64,000 nt of DNA from positions 1 to 64,000 of the forward strand of contig CAJQUW010007105.1 in the NCBI GenBank assembly GCA_907163375.1. Direction: 5' to 3'. Position 1 is the stretch's first letter; the number at the start of each line of letters is the position of its first letter. This DNA comes from Prostheceraeus crozeri. Its lineage: Eukaryota > Platyhelminthes > Polycladida > Euryleptidae. Made by a program: the position numbers and the translations under genes. Under the pieces are notes generated by a model. The model was given only the letters and a program-made list of their open reading frames with translations. It had not been told where the DNA came from and searched no databases. Shown here piece by piece: positions 59,450 to 64,000 of this stretch.

Positions 59450-61100
59450 GAAATAAATTAATACTTATAAACGATTTTATTTTATCATATAAGAACTGAA
59501 ATAAGAGTTCGTCATGGACCTGGCGAGAAGCTAACTAAAAATAACAAAAGGTGAAAATAAGAAACCTAAAAAACCAAAATTAAGTTTGCTATGTATGGGG
59601 TCATCAGGGAGGAACCATGTGGCTGCATGAAGCAAGGTTTCGGCCCCTAACCTCCAACCTATACCACATGGCGGAGCCAGGCCAACCATATCGAATGTAC
59701 GATATGGAAGGTCTCTCCAAGCCTGAGGAAACATAGCAGAACCAAACCGAAAATAAATTTTTTTTGGAATTTATTAGGACAAAAAGAAGCACATGAAACT
59801 AGAAGAGGTTTTCTTAGCCCAACATGCCAATGATGGATGGCATCTGGCGGGGCGAAAAACAACCAAACTTAAAAACGAGGAACCTATTCTTGGAGAAGGA
59901 CTTTATGCAAGAATTAACCAGCAAATTAGTCTTATAACCCCGTCCTTTGAAGATATCAAAAATGCCCTTAGCTCTTGATGTGAAGGCGGAAGCATCAGAT
60001 GAAATCCTGGCGAACCTGATGAGTTGGGCAGCAAAGATGTTTAAGCCAGTGTTCAAAGGCATGTTACTCTCGGGGAAAGTATACAGCACCACTGGGAAGC
60101 TGAACTCATTAACCTTATGGTAAACCTCTGTGATGTATTGGCCACCATCTTCGATCCTGATTTTGACATCCAAATAATTAACACATTTGTTGTTGTCTCC
60201 GCTTCTGCTAGCTAAGAGATCTACCGGGTAGATTTCAGGAAGGATCTTATCAAAATGTTTGTAGTTAAACACACAAATGTCGTCGACATACCTAGTGGTA
60301 CGAGAGAGAAGTTTGGCTAAGCCAAATCTCTTACTCGCTAGGAGCCCCCTCACAAACTTAAACTCCCTGTAAGCCAAAAACAGGTCAGCTAAGAGTGAGC
60401 TGGAATTCCCACCCATAGGTATGCCTCGAATTTGCTTGAAGACAAGTCCCCCGAAAGTGACAAAAGTGTTATCCAGGATGAAACTTATTGCATTAAGGAA
60501 TTGGGTTTTGGACCAGCAGTGATACCCTCTGTATTTTTTATTCGAGAAGAAGGTTCTATAATAGCCAAACTATAAAGATGATAATAATAATGATTCATTT
60601 TCATCAGTACAAATTGTGGTACATGACGATTGACAAACAAAGTGACGAATTCATGACATAGTGGAAAATTCAATAAAGGAGTTGGAATAAAATTTGGACT
60701 TTTGCATCAAGGTAGGAAGGAACGACAGTATCTGAGGCGGGGATTGTCTCTTACAATGAAAAATTGGGTAGGGGGTGAATGTTCACGTGTTTCACGATCT
60801 TATTCATGAGGTTGCAGCAAGTTCTTTTCAGCCGTGTTCGTAAGCTGGGCTGGTTGACCCGATTGATCCACTTTCACGCCAGACGGTCCAATAACTCAAG
60901 CTTGGAGAAATATTTCTGTGGGATATGCTTTTTCAATAGAAGTGTCAACCATAAACCACGTGGAGATGGTGCTGAATAATAGATCACTAGATGACTAGGA
61001 AGTGACATTTCTCTGGAATTTTGGTCTAAGGAGTCGATTGAACATCTAAACCTTTGTCCGAGTTCAGCTTTTGACTTAGTGAATTCATTGTTCAAACTTC
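59450..61100 (-). mobile_element. Penelope-like element, 5' truncated
   Basis: The minus strand carries a PLE-type reverse transcriptase (next entry), preceded by fragments that fit its N-terminal region: RVNQPSLRTRLKRT, CNLMNKIVKHVNIHPLPNF and PASDTVVPSYLDAKVQ (about 60880-60710). About 350 bp of non-coding 3' sequence follow, with CTGATGA and GAAAC words on the same strand. The 5' end would lie above 61100, where a hAT element starts at 61232. No GIY-YIG domain follows the reverse transcriptase, so this may be a permuted (Naiad-like) or endonuclease-less PLE. Confidence 0.65.
59814..60515 (-). pseudogene. PLE reverse transcriptase (YVDD)
   Basis: The fingers and palm begin KTQFLNAISFILDNTFVTF then QIRGIPMGGN (about 60510-60410). 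The 200-codon open frame 59814-60416 goes on through SSSLLADLFLAYREFKFVRG, RYVDDICVFN (catalytic Asp pair, about 60280), EIYPVDL, NYLDVKIRIEDGGQYITEVY (about 60170), and FPESNMPLNTG, AAQLIRFARIS (about 60020). It ends SIIGMLG at 59814. GIPMG, YVDD and the YP...YLD...T.VY blocks are characteristic of PLE and telomerase-like reverse transcriptases. The reading is open across the boundary at 60416, so this part is well kept; upstream parts are damaged. Confidence 0.8.
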
Positions 61101-61289
61101 AAATATACGTCATTTCACTGACGCTGCTTTAAAAACCTAAAGAGAACATACAAGAGTTGGTAGTGATAATAACATCATTATTATATTCGATAGACAAGCA
61201 AGCTATACGTGTACATGCATAACCTTCAAAGCAGGGCTGTGGAGCCTTAAGGAGCCGATGGTTTTGGTCGGAGCCGATATATCACAAAG

Positions 61290-61296
61290 GCTCCGA

Positions 61297-61343
<47 letters not shown>
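61290..61343. repeat. GGCTCC hexamer repeat in the hAT left end
   Basis: About nine tandem CTCCGG units following the first 50 bp of the element. The right end has only a few copies, so this is a local expansion. Confidence 0.9.
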
Positions 61344-62516
61344 ATAGTTTGAGCTTTGATATAAATCTAGAATTTTGAAAGGTGTTAATTGGAATCATAA
61401 AAAAATTAAATCATTTGAAATCTAAAGATATGTCTTTTGATAAGTATACCAATCATCTGTCCTCCACGATATCTTTCTTTGCAGTTGCCGCCTTCTTTTG
61501 TATTATATGTATTATATTTACACACATGTGTAATATTTTTTTATTACATACTCGTATGTTTCGCAAGACTAATTTCCATAGCTTTTAGTGACAACGTATT
61601 CTCCAAAATCCATTAATTTGAAGACTTGTTATATGCATGCTGACCAGATGATTGTAGAGTCCTAGAGACAAGTCGCCATTCATTTATGTACACATTTCCA
61701 GTTCAGTCAGCAAAGATAATATAGCTACCTTTCTTGTGCAATGTCTTAAATCTAATACGGTTACTATGTAGGTAACCATCTATCGGTATGGCTACTGGCA
61801 GAAGCTGCTGGCATCTGTGACAATGCCAATTTCCTTAGATTGTATTGTAGGCTCTTGTGCAGTCCCCCCACCTACATTTTTCAAAACAATCGATTATTCA
61901 ATTTGATCAATTTTGATTGGAGAGATAACTCTTCACACTCACACGAATGACCTGATTACAAATCCTCGCATGGCTATAGCAATAAGCGACCCAGCCACTT
62001 CTAGTAGCGCCCTATTATTTCAAAGGTATCTCATTCACAATGAATTTTCTTTGACTTCAAAATTCAAAGGGTATATTTCAATGCGAAAAAACCCGAAGGC
62101 AAATTACAATGTTGACTTGCTGACGAAGTTTGCGACTATGACATCGCAATTACCCACGTAGATTTTTACAACAGCACGGAATGCTTCACTCAAACCGGTG
62201 ATGCTGAAACGGACATCCAATGGTGCTGCATCCTTTGACCAGAGAAAAAATTGGGGGGGGGAGGACTGCACAAGAGCCGTATCGTGTAATAATATTTCCC
62301 CAAATGTCATAGACCTGTGGATTTCAAGAATTTTCATTATTATTTTTTCCGTCTGTCAACACCTTGTGCTGATATCATGTTGACTTATATGTAAACAATA
62401 AAAAAAGACTGAGACGCTCTCAATAAAGGCGCCTTTTGACATCCCTTTTCTATTGCCTATGACATTAAACCGCACGCGCATTCGAATGCTAGCAAAGTAG
62501 ATGGGATTTCTGCTCG

Positions 62517-62852
62517 GTGCTCGCAGTCAAATTTTTATTATGCATTGCACCCTGCAACATGCTGTGTGATACTCCCAGTTCAGTTTCATCAGCTTTGGAG
62601 AAAAATATTGAAGCATTAAGAAACAGTGGTCGACGAAAAAGAGACCTCTGGAAGTTATTGGACAGCGAAGATAAGCAATATGAATTATGCGATGAATTGG
62701 TACAGGCTAGAAAAATTGTATCTGCAATGCCGATATCACAGGTGTCCGTCGAAAGACTTTTTAGTTCCCTTAAACTTTTGCAGCCATCAAACAGGAGCTG
62801 CATGAAGCTAGATCTCATCGATGCACTGTTGTTCATTAGAATCAATGAATAG
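62517..62852 (+). pseudogene. hAT transposase C-terminal dimerisation domain
   Basis: The last part of a hAT transposase, which dimerises through this domain. From about residue 60 of the 111-codon frame it reads ARKIVSAMPISQVSVERLFS, SLKLL, NRSCMKL and DALLFIRINE, the standard hAT C-terminal signature with the Ser-Val-Glu-Arg box. It ends at 62852. The DNA-binding zinc finger and the catalytic Asp/Asp residues expected upstream are not found in 61345-62500, so the enzyme is truncated. Upstream residues SALEKNIEALRNSGRRKRDL are plausible but unaligned. Confidence 0.85.
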
Positions 62853-64000
62853 TAGTATTGTTGAATGACATACATGCATAAGCCCTATCAGCAAGATTTA
62901 GATTTTAAGATTTTGAATTTTGATTATAGGCTAAATAGTTGATTCGTATTCTATGTTTCTTGTTTTCATTTCATCAGCTTAACCATCATCAGAGGAATAG
63001 TGGTAATATGTTATACATAAATTAAATATAATAATATGCATGAATCATTGATGAATTATTTAGTGCAACTTTACGCCATAATGAAAAATAAGAAATTAAC
63101 ATAATGTAAGTTAAACCTTAACTTATTATGTATGCTGTATAGAATTACAAAACTCGTCCTAAGTTAGATATTCTTAATTTTTTAAGTATAATTTTCAATT
63201 GTACATTTCTAGCCTACACTGCAATGAGACTATCTAAATTACAATTTCTACAGATGATGAGTCGTGGGCTACCCACCGATCATATTATTCATGGACCAAC
63301 AGACTTTTGGATAAAGGCAATACCAAATAGCAATAACAACCTAAGCTAGCCGATATACACTTTAGTATTCAATAAAGCAATTGATATCTTTATTGATGCG
63401 GTATATTTGGCTATATAGCCTATAACCTTTCCATGTTCGAGTAGATACAGGCCCTATAAGCTATTTAGAGGCATACGCTATCCAGTTTCATGTTCAAGCT
63501 TTGTTAAAAAGCTTATACTACTATTCGGCCCCTGTGACGGCTAATTAGGTATATCATCATCACTCATGTGGTCTTATTTAATGTAGCCTCGTAGTAGACT
63601 GGTTGCAGGCTAGGCCAATTTATATTTAGCCAGTGCGGGAGATCTAATTTAACCAATATAACTTTACTTTATCTTTCAGAGATAGTCAATTCATGCAAAA
63701 ATATATGACAAGTATGTTATTTGTCATTATATTAGGCTATTATCATTTTTATTATTAACTTAAGTCGTTGCTTGTTAATGAAAACTAATTTGATGATTGT
63801 AGCAAGCCTCTATAGGCCACACCGTTATCCAAAAAACCCGTTCAACGGATCCAGGATAACCAGCATAGATGGAACCTGAATTTGAAGTCGGAGCCGGAGC
63901 CGAGCCGGAGCCTTTCACATCAGTGTCGTGGAGCCGGAGCCGATGAGATAACGCATCGGCTCCACAGCCCTGATTCAAAGCAAATGAAAGTTTACAATTA

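Larger units (their letters stand above)
61232..63972 (+). mobile_element. hAT transposon, complete ends, mostly empty
   Basis: The left end CAGGGCTGTGGAGCC (61232) and the right end (63972, same sequence on the minus strand) are inverted repeats. The flanks CTTCAAAG (61224-61231) and ATTCAAAG (63973-63980) match at 7 of 8, the hAT target duplication. Both ends contain GGAGCCGGAGCC-type words. Length is 2,741 bp. Most of the interior (61345-62515, 62855-63880) is non-coding AT-rich sequence; only the end of a transposase remains. Confidence 0.92.

Noticed and set aside
1-64000. CRISPR arrays, rRNA genes, intact tRNA genes
   Set aside because: No regularly spaced repeat array and no recognisable rRNA or well-folding tRNA was seen.

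Overview
The window reads as repeat-rich nuclear DNA of an invertebrate animal, most likely an arthropod or another protostome. It is strongly AT-rich, has no operon-like gene packing, and no complete host gene could be recognised. Almost everything identifiable is a transposable element: mariner and hAT DNA transposons, a DNA transposon with CACGGTG ends, Crypton-type tyrosine recombinases, Jockey/CR1-like and RTE-like LINEs, and Penelope-like elements (PLEs). The lineage call is an inference from this mixture and base composition, not from a marker gene.

Layout. 1-9.9 kb: mostly unassigned AT-rich DNA with one non-autonomous hAT-like element, several fold-back repeats and a hammerhead-like hairpin. 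9.9-17.1 kb: a nest in which an old hAT-like element (8-bp target duplication, 7/8 matching) contains a mariner and a nearly full-length LINE with an intact ORF1. 18.5-24.3 kb: two LINE reverse-transcriptase fragments, a broken MFSD1-like transporter (the only host-like coding sequence seen), an 840-bp inverted-repeat element and a mariner fragment. 25.9-29.9 kb: a young 3.54-kb transposon with roughly 310-bp inverted ends starting CACGGTG, inserted into the coding region of an RTE-like LINE so that the LINE reading resumes on the far side; a hAT end follows.

30.8-38.5 kb: a palindromic repeat family present in opposite orientations about 1.6 kb apart, a GC-rich minisatellite of about 15 units, and three long fold-back repeats. 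41-54.7 kb: a 105-bp palindrome with a GC core, a Crypton recombinase, a PLE GIY-YIG endonuclease fragment, a hAT element with a possible nested element, another fold-back and a second Crypton-like fragment. 55.9-61.1 kb: a hammerhead-like motif, a LINE fragment and a PLE reverse transcriptase that stops without a C-terminal endonuclease. 61.2-64.0 kb: a complete-ended hAT element with a GGCTCC-rich terminus and only the last part of its transposase.

The genes do not form a pathway. The most interesting object is the CACGGTG-ended element at 26.0-29.6 kb: its termini resemble V(D)J recombination heptamers, its protein has a DGGGG motif and zinc-binding clusters, and its ends are about 98 % identical by eye, so it moved recently. 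The second theme is the abundance of long fold-back repeats, one of which appears to carry coding sequence in both arms.
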